64,000 nt of DNA from Trileptium ribeirensis (GCA_030248225.1 JASANE010011670.1:83867-147866), one strand, 5' to 3'. Positions 19,892 to 31,059 are shown, counted from the stretch's first letter. Numbers and translations: made by a program. Notes: generated by a model not told the origin, from the sequence alone.

Positions 19892-22800
19892 TTAGTCCAC
19901 CTGTAGATCAGGGTCGTCCGAGTCGGACTCTTCATGGGGTGGTGGTCGGGGTGTCCGTCGTCGCCAAGCTGCAGGATGTAATTCCTGGCTGGAAGGATAA
20001 CAGGGAAATGAGGTCGGCGGCTGGGTTCCACCTGGCGAGCGTCCTTCCATTAAAAGTTGTCGTGGGGTTGGTGTTGGCGCACTTGTCATTGAAGTGGTGA
20101 CAGTGGTAGATTGTGTGCGTGTAGTAGAAGCTAGTCTAGTTGATGCTCCTGCTGTTTCAGCGATGGTCGTCCGTGGTTCCTGGAATGTTACACGTCTAGG
20201 TCTGCGTAAGGCGTCTCCTACCTCTTCGTCTGATGCTGCGCCGTATGGCCTAAAGACCCGATCCCTGGCCTGGCGATGTAGTAAGTGTCTGGTTGGGACC
20301 GTCGCATGAGTCGTGCTAAGGCGTATTATTCCTGAGGAGGTAGTAGCAGCGGTAGTGGGGTGTACCTGCTCTGTGATGGTCACCGTGGATGGTCCTGGCT
20401 GATTAGTGAGGCCAGACTGGGTGGTCAAACCTCCTCGAGTTGATACAATTTGTTTCCGTTGCGTGGCCCGTCCAACAAGTGCCTTTCCTCGTTCTTCTGT
20501 TGATGCTCGTGTGCGGGGATAGGTATCTAAGGTTACCGCACGAACGATCCCCATTCGGTGGGCGGGTGGTTCACTACTTGATTCCGCGAGCGTGAATTCA
20601 CTTAGTGAGTCGGAGGTTCCTGGGTGCGTAGTAGGTGTTCTGGAGCTACTGCTGGACGTCTCCTGTCCTGCTTGACCGCGTCGTTCAGCTGAAGAGGGGT
20701 CCTGCGATGTCTGGCTGGTTAGTTCGTCGTCCGCTTCGGCTGCTCTCACGTCTACTGAGGTACCTTCACCCGATGTCTCCGATAGATAGCTGGACATTGG
20801 TGACCCTGGTGGCTGTGTAAAGGCCACTTCGCGAAAAACGTATTGATGGGGAGACATGGGCCTGTCGGCAGCTGCTGGTGGAGCGCTATAAGGGCGTATT
20901 GTCGTATAGTCTCCTACAGTTTGAGTTGACATTTCCATTGGTACTCGCAGCCGTGATGCCATAATATGTTCAGCTGGTCGTGATTGAAATAATGGATGGT
21001 CCTGAGCAGCGAGCATAATTGCATAGCGTAGGTCCCCTGAAGTGTATGGGCCAGGTACGACAATTCCTCCTGAAGCTCCTCGAGGTGTAGTAGACAGCGT
21101 AATATCCGCGGGATAGAAGTGTTGTCCTTCAAGTATGCCTACACCTACAGTCGGTACGCCGAATGGAACTTCCTCACTGGTAGCTACTATCCTTTCCATC
21201 GTTGTTACTGGTACGGTGTGTCGTCCATATTCTACCTGCGTGTCTCGGCTACCAGGTTCTGGTATGTATGAAAAAGCCTCTTGACTGGTAACCTGTTCCT
21301 GTGATATCGGCGGCCAAGATGGTTCTATTTCTCTATCTGGATCAGTCAGAGGAATCCGATTCCTGACCGTCCGTGGATTTTGCGGCTCGTAGTCGTCCGT
21401 CCGATACTCAATGTGTTCCATTGCTGCTTGTTCTGCCTCGATCTCGGCGTATGTCCGACGATATAGGTTAGGATCATTAGGGTCACCCATTTCTATACTC
21501 TCGGTGTCTGAACTATCACTGACTGCTGTTCTTACAGTGCGCACGGCTACTTCATCTACGGGTTCTATTTCAGTAACGAAGTCCCTATCAGCGATAATTC
21601 GCTGGGTTGGTTCATTTAGACCTCTTTCTAGTACTGAAGCGTGTACCTGACTTAACCAGTCTCCTACGTTTGGTACTGGATCTAATGCCCTAAAACATGG
21701 TTTTGTCCTATTAATGTGTACGACATGTTCCATGCCTTCCGGGTTGGAATGCATTCTTACACTCATGCATGGCGGAGTGATCCTTAGTATTTTGTACGGT
21801 CCACACCAACGAGGTGTAAGTTTCCTAGATGTTCCTGGTGTGGTGTCGTGCCTATAGACCCAAACTAATTCACCTGTTTGATAGCGTGGTTCGCGGGTTC
21901 GTCTATTGTACCTTAGCTGATTGATCTCTTGAGCGGCTCTCATTGATTGGTATGCGCGTTCTCTAATGGAAGCCATCCAGCGCTGCGCGTTGGCCCTGTA
22001 GGAATGAGCTCCGGTGTATCCTGTAGCTGCACTATGCGTGTCGTATTCTCCGGGCAATCTAGGATAGAATCCGTGCATGAGTAAAAATGGTGGATATTTT
22101 GTTGCTGTGTGTACTGATGAATTATAAGCCATGATGCAAAATGGTAATGATACATCCCAGGAGTGATGATCATTTTGTGGCACACTTACTCGCAGTAAAT
22201 ATAATAGTGTCCTATTAAATCTCTCAATTTCACCGTTTGCCTGAGGGTGATAAGCTAAACTCATGTGCCGAAATATGTGCATTTCTTGACACAGGTTTTC
22301 AAACATATGTGCGGTGAAAGCACCTCCTCTGTCGGAATATAGCTCCCTGGGAGCTCCGTACTTGTTGACTACCTCATATAAAAATATGTGTGCGGCTGTG
22401 TGTGCATCCTGGTGTCTTATTGCCACTGCTATTGCAAATTTTGTGAATTGATCGATGAAGGCAATAACATAGCGGTTACCCGCTTGCGACCGAACTTGAA
22501 TATCGAGTATGTCTACGAATACACGATACATTGGTTGATTTGCCAACGGAACCCTACCCAATCCAGTGGTTATCCGAGCAATTGGGTCCTTTGCGGATTG
22601 ACATAGGGTGCATCGCCTGATCCATTGCTGTGCGTGCTCTGACATACCCTTCCAGTAGTAAAATTGTTTTAGTTTTGCTAGTAGTCGATCGCGGCCAGGA
22701 TGTCCTCCATATAAGGTGTTATGTTCGTGTTTGAGTACCTGTTGTACTAGTGTAATTGGGACGCACAGTTTGTAATTTATGTCACCTGGCTGTAACGGAT

Positions 22801-24490
22801 GCATATATAATATTTTGGTGTCCTGAGCTAGCTCGAAGTAATGAGCTCGCATTTCTATTCTTAGTGCGCCCAATTCGGCCTTAGGCCGCGTTTTGTTATA
22901 TAAATACCACCAAATTGGACCCAGTTCTGGGTCATTTCTTTGGATGTACGGCAAGAGCCGTACCAGATTAAAATCTGGGAGGTCTGAGAAGAATGGGAGA
23001 TATATGTTTTCGTGGGTGTCTTGTGCGTCCTCGATCCTAACTGTTGGTAATATTTCAGTTTCATAATGCATCATTAATTTCATGAGCCTATCAAATTCTT
23101 GCTCTGTTGGTAGTGTGGTTGCTCTTAGTCCTACAGTTTCAGATTCAGGCCGGTGTGGCCTTTTAGATCCTCGAGCCTGAGGTCCGACTCCAGAACCCGA
23201 GATGGTTGTAGTGTGTACTGGCATTGCCGGTGTTCCTCCTGGATCCATCCTGATTGGGATCGCGCTTAGCGTAGCTGCTTGCTGCGTGAGTGTTGCTGGG
23301 GGTACTGTAGTTATCTGCGTGTCGGGAATTAGTTGCGATGGGATTGCCTCAGGGTTTGGCTGCCCTGGGGGAGCTATTGGGCTTCCTATTATCGCTGTTG
23401 GCGCTCCAGGTGTGAGCGGTGTCACTGTGCGTACGGGATACGGCAAGTGTGACTGATCCCACGCTGTGCAGGTTGTGGGTGGGCGAGGTCCGGTGGGTCG
23501 TCCCCGACCCATCATTAATATTTCATACGTGTCGCCCGTTTGTTCCTCGCTGATGGATGGGTCGTATCTAGGATCCCGCGACAAAGCATCAGCATTGCCG
23601 TTTTCTTTACCTGACCTGTATTGTATTTCAAATCCTCCGAATTCAAGTAGTAATTCGCTGCGCCACTGAGATAAGCGTGAATTTCTGGGCGGTTTATCGA
23701 ACAGGGCTTTTAGCGGTTTATGATCGGTTTCGACATGAAATTTGTGCCCTACCAAATAATGCTTGAAATGTAGCGCTGCCCATCTGATCGCGAGAGCTTC
23801 AGCTTCGATTGCGGGGTATCTTCGTTGATAATCTAGCAGGGCTTTACTTGCATATGCAATGGGTTTAAGGCCTTGTTTAGTTTTCTGCGAGAGTACTGCA
23901 CCCATTGCGTATCCTGAAGCATCCGTTTGTAAAATGAACGGCTGTGTAAAATCGGGGTGTATTAATACTGGTTCATCTAATAGCGCTTGTTTTAGCTTCT
24001 TAAATGCATCCTCACACTTAGGAGTCCATTTGAATACTGCATCTTTACGTTTCAGTTCGTTCAGTGGTTCGCATATATCTGAGTAGCTCGGTATAAATTT
24101 GTGATAGTATCCTACCAGTCCCAGGAAACTTTGAAGCTGCTTCAGCGTCTCCGGGCGTTTGAATTCTTCGATCGCTATTGCCTTTTCTGGGTCTGGTTTT
24201 ACGCCTTCTGTACTAATTATGTGTCCTAAATATTTTAGACTACCTCTGCCAAAGTGGCATTTTGATGGTTTTAATTTTAAGTTTGCTTTGCGGAAACGAT
24301 CGAAAACCTTGATTAGGTCTGCTAAGTGATCCTCAAAAGTTGGCGACAAACGCTCTCGCGGCAATGGCGGCATTCGGGGAAGGACAAATGGCTCTCCTTT
24401 GAATCGTCGACACACCAAACACTTTGTGACGCATTTTCGGACGGCATTACGTCCATGCGGGATCCAAAATTGTCGCCTAATTTGACTCAA
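19892..24490 (-). CDS. pol: Chimeric BEL integrase-gypsy RNase H/integrase polyprotein
   Basis: 1532 residues. Residues 1-48 ('QFWIPHGRNAVRK', 'CLVCRRFKGEP') are BEL/Pao integrase zinc-binding sequence. From residue 49 ('SPTFEDHLADL') it is gypsy pol: RT thumb with 'KPSKCHFG' and 'YLGHIIS', RNase H with 'QTDASGYAMGAVLS' (D190), 'ETDHKPLKALF' (D256) and 'GNADALSR' (D301). A Pro/Thr-rich spacer of about 150 residues follows. The integrase has a zinc region (H590, H597, C627, C630) and catalytic D660, D720 and E756, a DD(59)D(35)E spacing. The chain ends in a long Ser/Thr/Pro-rich tail (about 930-1532) of unknown function. The 5' RT palm with YxDD is missing, so this cannot be a working reverse transcriptase. 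The first ATG used here lies in the BEL part and is probably not biological. Confidence 0.85.
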   Translation of the reverse strand: MSQIRRQFWIPHGRNAVRKCVTKCLVCRRFKGEPFVLPRMPPLPRERLSPTFEDHLADLIKVFDRFRKANLKLKPSKCHFGRGSLKYLGHIISTEGVKPDPEKAIAIEEFKRPETLKQLQSFLGLVGYYHKFIPSYSDICEPLNELKRKDAVFKWTPKCEDAFKKLKQALLDEPVLIHPDFTQPFILQTDASGYAMGAVLSQKTKQGLKPIAYASKALLDYQRRYPAIEAEALAIRWAALHFKHYLVGHKFHVETDHKPLKALFDKPPRNSRLSQWRSELLLEFGGFEIQYRSGKENGNADALSRDPRYDPSISEEQTGDTYEILMMGRGRPTGPRPPTTCTAWDQSHLPYPVRTVTPLTPGAPTAIIGSPIAPPGQPNPEAIPSQLIPDTQITTVPPATLTQQAATLSAIPIRMDPGGTPAMPVHTTTISGSGVGPQARGSKRPHRPESETVGLRATTLPTEQEFDRLMKLMMHYETEILPTVRIEDAQDTHENIYLPFFSDLPDFNLVRLLPYIQRNDPELGPIWWYLYNKTRPKAELGALRIEMRAHYFELAQDTKILYMHPLQPGDINYKLCVPITLVQQVLKHEHNTLYGGHPGRDRLLAKLKQFYYWKGMSEHAQQWIRRCTLCQSAKDPIARITTGLGRVPLANQPMYRVFVDILDIQVRSQAGNRYVIAFIDQFTKFAIAVAIRHQDAHTAAHIFLYEVVNKYGAPRELYSDRGGAFTAHMFENLCQEMHIFRHMSLAYHPQANGEIERFNRTLLYLLRVSVPQNDHHSWDVSLPFCIMAYNSSVHTATKYPPFLLMHGFYPRLPGEYDTHSAATGYTGAHSYRANAQRWMASIRERAYQSMRAAQEINQLRYNRRTREPRYQTGELVWVYRHDTTPGTSRKLTPRWCGPYKILRITPPCMSVRMHSNPEGMEHVVHINRTKPCFRALDPVPNVGDWLSQVHASVLERGLNEPTQRIIADRDFVTEIEPVDEVAVRTVRTAVSDSSDTESIEMGDPNDPNLYRRTYAEIEAEQAAMEHIEYRTDDYEPQNPRTVRNRIPLTDPDREIEPSWPPISQEQVTSQEAFSYIPEPGSRDTQVEYGRHTVPVTTMERIVATSEEVPFGVPTVGVGILEGQHFYPADITLSTTPRGASGGIVVPGPYTSGDLRYAIMLAAQDHPLFQSRPAEHIMASRLRVPMEMSTQTVGDYTTIRPYSAPPAAADRPMSPHQYVFREVAFTQPPGSPMSSYLSETSGEGTSVDVRAAEADDELTSQTSQDPSSAERRGQAGQETSSSSSRTPTTHPGTSDSLSEFTLAESSSEPPAHRMGIVRAVTLDTYPRTRASTEERGKALVGRATQRKQIVSTRGGLTTQSGLTNQPGPSTVTITEQVHPTTAATTSSGIIRLSTTHATVPTRHLLHRQARDRVFRPYGAASDEEVGDALRRPRRVTFQEPRTTIAETAGASTRLASTTRTQSTTVTTSMTSAPTPTPRQLLMEGRSPGGTQPPTSFPCYPSSQELHPAAWRRRTPRPPPHEESDSDDPDLQVD

Positions 24491-27088
24491 TGTATGACTG
24501 ACGCCAGCATGAAATAACTTAGCATGTGATCATGGATGATGAGTGCTCTAAGCCAATCATCTTTTGGAACTAGCATTGGCGCCGCAGCGTCACGCGGTAG
24601 ATCGGCGTGTTGCATGCGACCGACACACCGTGAAAGTCCGTTATCGTCAACCTCAATGTTAAGTTGATCGGCAAGTATATTTCGATTATTGTTGGCAATC
24701 GCTATGAACACGTCATTAAACCATGTCACTGTACAGATTTGATCCACATTATTAGAGACGTTTGAATCTCGGCTGATGTTATGTTATTAATCGGCGATAC
24801 ACTGCTGAAGAGGCGGCGAAGGTTATTGTGTTTGCGTTGTAGATTGGTTGGTAGACGATCCCACAGCAATTTTCGAATAAATTTCAAACATTGTGAGGTA
24901 ACACGCAGAATTCTGTCGAGTGTCGAGAATGCAGTCGGTTGCAAACAAAAAGGATATCTTGGTTCCGGTACGGTAGTGCCTCGCTCCTACACCAAGAATG
25001 TTTGAAAGACGCTTCGCACTTTAGTATCTGTTTCCTCGGACAGTGTCACGTTATTGACGGCGGGAATAACTATATTTACAGGCCACTCAGAAACATCTTG
25101 CTGCAACCATCCTGTCCCATTCCACCATAGTGAACATGCTGCGACATCGTGTCCAGAAATCCCTCGTGTAGCAATATCAGCAGGATTGTGCTCACTTTGT
25201 ATATATCGAAATTCAACATTTGCTAGTTGTCGGATTAAGGTAACACGTTTAGCAACAGAATCGGTAGCGACTTGTTACTTCGAATCCAATTTAGTACACA
25301 GCTAGAGTCTGAAAACACAATGGCAGGAGTTGGCCAATGAGGCGGTGAAATCGATTTTCTGACGAATTCGGTTGCTCGGATAGCATCCACCAGACCTAGC
25401 AACTCCAAACGCGGAAGTGTGATATGTGAATTAGTGGGTTTTCGAGGCGTTTAGGCGACTCTTTGCAAACACAAGGTTGGTGGTCCACCGGTTTGCGTCC
25501 GAGAGTATTGGCTATCGAATATATACAGCGGCTGCATAAGTTTTAAGGGATGCATCTGCAAAGGTGATTATTGTTGAATTTTGGGGATCAAACGGTGCGT
25601 TTAACTGCCGCGGTATGTCGATACAAAAGATGGGATTGATATTGTTGTGAATGTTGTTCCACTTATTGGTTTGCACCGTTGTTAACGGGGTGTCCCACTC
25701 TACATTGTTATTCCACAATTCCCGTAAAAGCCATTTAGCGAGCATGGTACACGGCTGAAACCAACCGAGTGAATCGTATACTGATGCTATAGCTTGCAGT
25801 ATATATCTCGCGTTGATTCCGACATGATTCCCAATTTGACCAATGGGTGCACAAACAAAGGACGTCGGCTCGTGTATCCTAGCCAAGGCCTAGCACTTTC
25901 GGTTGACCAATTGCCAAATGATCAGCAGTTGCGAGCTGAGCCCGAACTTCGTGGGAATTTGTTGCCCATTCCCGTAGGTTAAATCCACATTCGTTGAATA
26001 TTTGTTTAGCTGTCTGATGGAACTTAATCGCATCTTCATTACTGCTTGCACCCGTGATGACATTGTCGATATATACGTTTCTCGCGATATCCTTGGCTAT
26101 GTCGTTATGTTGGCTCGAAAGATGATGTTGCAATGTCGCCCCGAGATGAAAACGGCTGCTAATGGCACCGAATGGTACCCGTTTGAACCGTAGCATTACA
26201 ATATCGTCTGCATTTAGATCCTTCGAGGATTTAAACCAGAGAAACCTGGTTACATCACGCTCACTCGGTTGCAATTCTAGCTGTAAAAATGCCTTTTCAA
26301 TGTCCGATATCAAAGCTACTCGATGTAGTCGAAACCGTGCAAAATAGAGCACAGGTCCGGCAGTATAACAAGACCTCTGTATAGACATTCGTTTAGTGAT
26401 GGTTTGTGTTTCCCACATCTAGCCGACGCGTCATATACTATGCGAACTTTAGTTGTCTGACGTCCGACGAGTACTACAGGATCGTGTGGAAGATAATGTA
26501 CAATGTTTTTGGACGATGCCACCTCGTTATCAGGAACATGTTCGATGATATCGTTTGCAAGTTGCGTATCAATGATTTTGGCGTACTCTTCACACACAGT
26601 TGGGTCCGCGGTCTTTAGTCGCTTCCTAATGAACGTAATCGCCCAACGGCAAGTTGATAATTAGTTGGTAGCATTGATTTATTAGATTTCCATGGCCAGC
26701 AAACTGCGTATCGACCGTTGTTCCGTGCAACAGTTGACTTAAATTGTGCAATAGCATTAACATCGTCACTTTCCTGAGCATTGTCCGCGATTCCGATGGT
26801 TTCTAATTCCCAATATTCGTCGACATCAGGGTACTGTTGATGAATTTTTGTGGTTGATGATAACGCACATAATGTCGATGCTTGCGTTATATGTTTACTA
26901 GTTCGCTCAGTGAGACACAATAGTAAAGGCTGTTCTTTGTTCATGTTTCTAGATGTGTCACGATATCGTCCACCACGTATGATTCCCAAGCTAGTTGGGA
27001 TCAAATAAATGCCGTCTTCGGTTCTCATTTGTTTTCCTTCCAAGAGCTCCCAAAAGTAATCCGTGCCGACAGGATTGCAGTTGTACAC
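24346..27088 (-). pseudogene. pol: BEL/Pao retrotransposon pol, decayed
   Basis: Minus-strand order, in changing frames. At 27088-26615 is the protease end and linker ('PTSLGIIRGGRY', 'YWELETIGIADN', 'GRYAVCWPWK'). At 26597-26316 is the RT start ('VHYLPHDPVV', 'TTKVRIVYDASA', 'SLNECLYRG'). At 26418-25879 is the RT palm ('VALISDIEKAFLQLEL', 'VPFGAISSRFHL', 'NVYIDNVITG' at the YxDD position). At 25886-25512 are 'RYILQAIASVYDSLGW' and 'TFADASLKTYAAAVYI', the latter the RNase H start. Near 25195-25090 are 'EHNPADIATRG' and 'WWNGTGWLQQ'. At 24747-24487 is the integrase N-terminus ('DDNGLSRCVGRMQHADLP'). The remaining integrase zinc region continues in the chimeric frame to 24346, where BEL sequence stops. 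Frameshifts and stops make it dead. No gag or LTR was found above 27.1 kb. Confidence 0.85.
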
Positions 27089-27090
27089 AA

Positions 27091-27674
27091 CACTGTTATA
27101 GCAGAATCAAATTGTTTAAAAACATATTAACTTCAATATTTATTCAGAATATTTCATCAACTTGTTCTTGAGCCGACATAAATAGTTCAACAATATTGCG
27201 CTCTTAATAGTGGCGAAGACGGAATGTCGACACTCGCCATGTTTTAACCCATTAAAAGTCCACTGGCAATACATCTGTATGTCCATTTATGTATATTGCT
27301 AATTCTATAGGTGCGGCGGCGCATTAGGTCGAGGGAAACCAAATCATTATATTATTTTAGTAATATAAGAGCTGACCTCAATGACAAACATCGGGGTACA
27401 ATATTGCAATACGAGCATATATGTCACTTTGTAATTTTGTAGTCAAATATGACCAATATGTGCAATTATATATGCACCAGTCAGGATGTTGTCTAATCTA
27501 TATGCCTTATTGTTGGCATCAATATGTAAACGTAATTGCTTTGTTCCTAAACCGCTAGTTGTAGTTTTACACAAACCAACAGTCTAGCTGCTTTCACTTA
27601 ATAACTCATCTCCTTGGTGGAAAAAATTGGCAGTATAATTCTCCTTAACATTAGATGCCAAGGAAAATCAAACC
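27091..27674. other. No gene seen
   Basis: AT-rich sequence between the BEL remnant and the tandem duplication. A BEL gag or 5' LTR would be expected here, but I cannot recognise either. Confidence 0.4.
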
Positions 27675-28296
27675 CCACCCCAAACTTTATGGAGCTACAA
27701 ATGGTAAACATAATTCACATTCGGTATTGCTTCTGATTTTGAGATATGTCACGCCATAAACTCGGTTGATGTTAATACTTATGCACATTTCAAATGCACT
27801 GCTATAATTTCAGAAACCTGACTGGGACTATTTTAATTTCTACAAGACGGTATCGATACATGGATGTAAATACCGGGTGGGGGATGCACGTCTATAACCT
27901 CCCCCCCCAGAAATTTGCTAATTTGTTCTCTTATGTATATATGCATATACAGAAATAAGTCTAGGTTAAGGACATGTAGGTCGACCCACCCCAAACTTTA
28001 TGGAGCTACAAATGGTAAACATAATTCACATTCGGTATTGCTTCTGATTTTGAGATATGTCACGCCATAAACTCGGTTGGTGTTAATACTTATGCACATT
28101 TCAAATGCACTGCTATAATTTCAGAAACCTGACTGGGACTATTTTAATTTCTACAAGACGGTATCGATACATGGATGTAAATACCGGGTGGGGGATGCAC
28201 GTCTATAACCTCCCCCCCCAGAAATTTGCTAATTTGTTCTCTTATGTATATATGCATATACAGAAATAAGTCTAGGTTAAGGACATGTAGGTCGAC
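27675..28296 (+). repeat. 311-bp tandem duplication, two near-identical copies
   Basis: Copy 1 is about 27675-27985 and copy 2 about 27986-28296. They match base for base, including the C8 run and the 'accgggtgggggatgc' block, apart from one clear difference (g-a-t-g versus g-g-t-g, near 27765 and 28077). Each unit starts at 'ccaccccaaactttatgg' and ends 'aggacatgtaggtcgac'. No coding content. Near-identity implies a very recent duplication, or a collapsed longer array. Confidence 0.9.
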
Positions 28297-28709
28297 CACC
28301 AAAATCTTCCAAGTTGGTCAAGCATATATGTTTATATAAACACATGGTAACCAGCATGCACTCAATTGTTCAATGGATATAAAAGATAGTACCTCGTCCC
28401 TCCTCAGATTTTTCGATCGTTCTGGGCCCCGTAATCTTTCGCACAGGATTTTGTATCGATTTCAGTTTAGATTATTGTTGAAATAAAATCATTCTATGTT
28501 GTGAAAACTTCAGCCAAATAGTTTCACTAATATAAGGTTTAAATCCAAAACAGCTAAAATGTAATTTTATATTAATCTGAAGAGGGGGTTGGTCAACCCC
28601 TTTTTACTAGTCATTCATTGCGTATTTACTCTCTTACTGGTTCGTTTAACAGCCAATTTTGCCCAACAGCATGCGAAACCATAACAGAAACAAGAAATAC
28701 ACATTGAAA
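28297..28709. other. No gene seen
   Basis: AT-rich spacer with no recognisable feature on either strand. Confidence 0.45.
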
Positions 28710-29051
28710 CTAATAGTGGCCCGCTCTGAAAATTCGGACGGGCGCCTGTAGTTGCATTAAGATTGAGAACACCTCGTCATTTGTTATATTTGTTATAGGC
28801 GATAGATCGTTTATAACTTTTGTTATAAACGACCTCTCCTTTATAACAAATGTTATAAACGACCGATCGTCCATAGCAAATATTACAAACAATTCGTGGT
28901 TTGTAATATTTGGTACGGACGACAACTCTTCTGTAACCAAATTTATACACGCCTTGTCGTCTATAGCCTGATATACGGACGATCGATCGTTTGTAACGAG
29001 GTACGGACGACGTGTCGTTTGTAACACAAATTTTCCAGTCGGTGTAATCAT
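28710..29051. repeat. Array of palindromic GTTATAAACGAC-type units
   Basis: The motif '(t)gttataaacgac' and its complement 'cgtttataac' alternate with 'gaycgatcgt' blocks through about 28795-29035, giving overlapping small palindromes every 30-40 bases (for example 'tttataacaaatgttataaa'). Because the unit length is often a multiple of three, the minus strand stays open for 113 codons with a repeating 'ITN/ND-S-ITN' pattern. I read that frame as a by-product of the repeat and not a gene. Confidence 0.6.
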
Positions 29052-29239
29052 TATTCTGTGAACGGCGCGTTACCTGCCGAGATTCGTTTTCACTAGCTTA
29101 CCCCTGGTGGGTTCAGGCACTACTCGGTCTAAGTACTACCAGATTTGCCATCGCACAACCAGAGGTCATGCAATAACTTTGCTCAAAACCGTGAGTAACG
29201 TACCTCAAATCTCACAGAGTGTTACGAGACATTAAATAG

Positions 29240-30930
29240 AACTCTTTGTACCAGGAACCGAACCAGTATTATTTCCAGTATACAAATTCACCTTGGTCAC
29301 ACATAAGGGTTGTACTAATACTGGATTTTTCGGTACAAAGGGTATCGTATTAGATCAAAAACACTTAACTCAATAAGCTATCGAGTTTGCTATCAAGCAA
29401 ACAAAAATCACAAGTAAAAAATAACACTTTATGCCAAACCACTAAAACTACATGGTCAACACGGGTAGTCCTTTATGTAAACTATAAATGGTGTTGCTAT
29501 GACTACTGTGACAACTCTAATAACTTAATTATACAGCATGGGACTATGGCCACATTCGACGGGAAACTACTAAACCACAAATTTAGAGGACATTTCAAGC
29601 TGCTACGTCAAACAAACTTATTGCATAACTAATGAAGCTACTTATGTATGAGAAACTGTACTTAATAAAACATTCTGTAGTTATCAGCATAAGTCCAAAC
29701 ATTTAGCCGAAATAGCTGATAAGCACATCATAGTCGATGATGGTCAAAGCGCTTTTACTCTAACTACAACAATTCTCCAAAGTGAGGGTTGTATGACACA
29801 TTACACCACTTACCTTACTGAAGAAGGAGTTGCATTTGAGTTCTTGACTTCCGCAGTATTTAACGGAAAAACAAATACAATTCAAAACCCTACACCACTA
29901 TCAAATAGTAATATTGACACTATCAGCTTTAAACTTAATTACTTGGAAAACGAACTCTTAGAACTAGAAACCAAACGATTTTCAGCTGTCTGGCGTGAAC
30001 TCTGTGCCAGTCGGCAGAAACTCCTCCATGTCGTTCAACAACTGCTAAAAACAGATCTAACTATTGCACTGAGAACATTTTTTGCAGCGAGACGACATCT
30101 TCGCACAAATTTCAGGCGGAGTTATACTTTTTTGAGTGCATAATTGTAAACATAACTAAAGTAATATGGAAGCACAAACTAAATAACACATGCTATGAAC
30201 ATATCCCAATTGAGCATAAAGATAATTTGGTTTTACTTCCAGGTACTCAAGACTTAGTGCCTACCTCTGAAAACATATCGTGTTCGGAAGTGTCACCAAG
30301 TATACATAAAGTGGGGAAAACCTGGGTCATTGGTAACAACTATAGAAACCAAACTCAAGCAACCGAAGCAGCAGTAGATCTGAGTTGGACCCACAAATAG
30401 CAACCCTTTTCCTTCACGGCTCCAGAATTTATAACTACTTGGAAACCAGCATACACTAAACCTCCGTACTAAGCAAGCAACGCTGACACGCGATCGCGCC
30501 TTGCAATGGCTACAGTAGACCTGCTTAATTAACTATACAGCCGCACTGTCGTGTGATCCCGATCTAGTATACAACGTTCTACGAGGTACAGGCGAAGGAT
30601 TAGGTCATGTTATCGAGGGGTATGGTGCCGCAGTAGGCCATGTTATAGGCGGCGTGGCTACAGGTGTAACATATCGGGTTAATGGGTTACGTATTTGTTT
30701 AAGTATGATTCCCTCTAGATGAATGCTAATGGTTCACTATACTCATCAACATCAGATCAGTACGGTTAATGGGTTACTAACTGGTCCTGTACAAGTTTTC
30801 ATTAACATCGTTGTTATTTTTAGCATGCATGGGTGCGGTCCTCGCATTACTTTATTTCGCTTACAGATACAAACTATGTACTCGATTTGCATCTACACTC
30901 CGAAATAAAATACCGTATACAGTTCGATCG
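29240..30930 (+). pseudogene. Envelope-like glycoprotein remnant
   Basis: Several frames together look like a decayed membrane glycoprotein. The longest open piece is 29793-30143, a Leu-rich amphipathic stretch containing 'LNYLENELLELETKRF'. A following piece near 30170-30400 has spaced Cys residues and a 'WVIGNN' block. Near 30580-30680 there is a Gly-rich stretch. Near 30790-30910 a hydrophobic segment is followed by a short basic tail in one frame. This order (ectodomain, helical region, transmembrane segment, short tail) fits an env gene. I cannot assign it to a specific env family, and the whole is broken by stops and frameshifts. Confidence 0.35.
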
Positions 30931-31059
30931 ACAGAAACTTACAGAAAACCATCAACATCTTAAGCTCGCAAATTTGAAACCACAAAAATGCATAATTTCG
31001 AGGAGTTGCAACAAAGCGAACCAGATCTAAATGGAGACGAGATAATTGAATTTGGCCAC

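Larger units (their letters stand above)
16923..24348 (-). mobile_element. Ty3/gypsy-type element, 5'-truncated, with two NADAR genes
   Basis: In minus-strand order it holds the RT thumb, RNase H, integrase with a very long tail (to 19892), then gene A (19749-18517) and gene B (18257-16923). The sequence starts just after where the RT YxDD box would be, so the 5' LTR, gag, protease and RT palm are missing. In their place is BEL/Pao integrase sequence. The remaining three frames are open over 1532, 410 and 444 residues, which implies a young insertion or recent function. Composition is much richer in G and C than the flanks, most strongly over the two downstream genes. The 3' LTR has not been located and must lie below 16923. 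Confidence 0.85.

Noticed and set aside
23202..23456. Gly/Val-rich plus-strand frame resembling a secreted peptide
   Set aside because: Antisense of the Pro/Thr-rich spacer in the gypsy polyprotein; the pattern comes from the codons on the other strand.
28710..29051. Repetitive 113-codon minus-strand protein
   Set aside because: Explained by a repeat unit length close to a multiple of three in a palindromic array; no start context or family.
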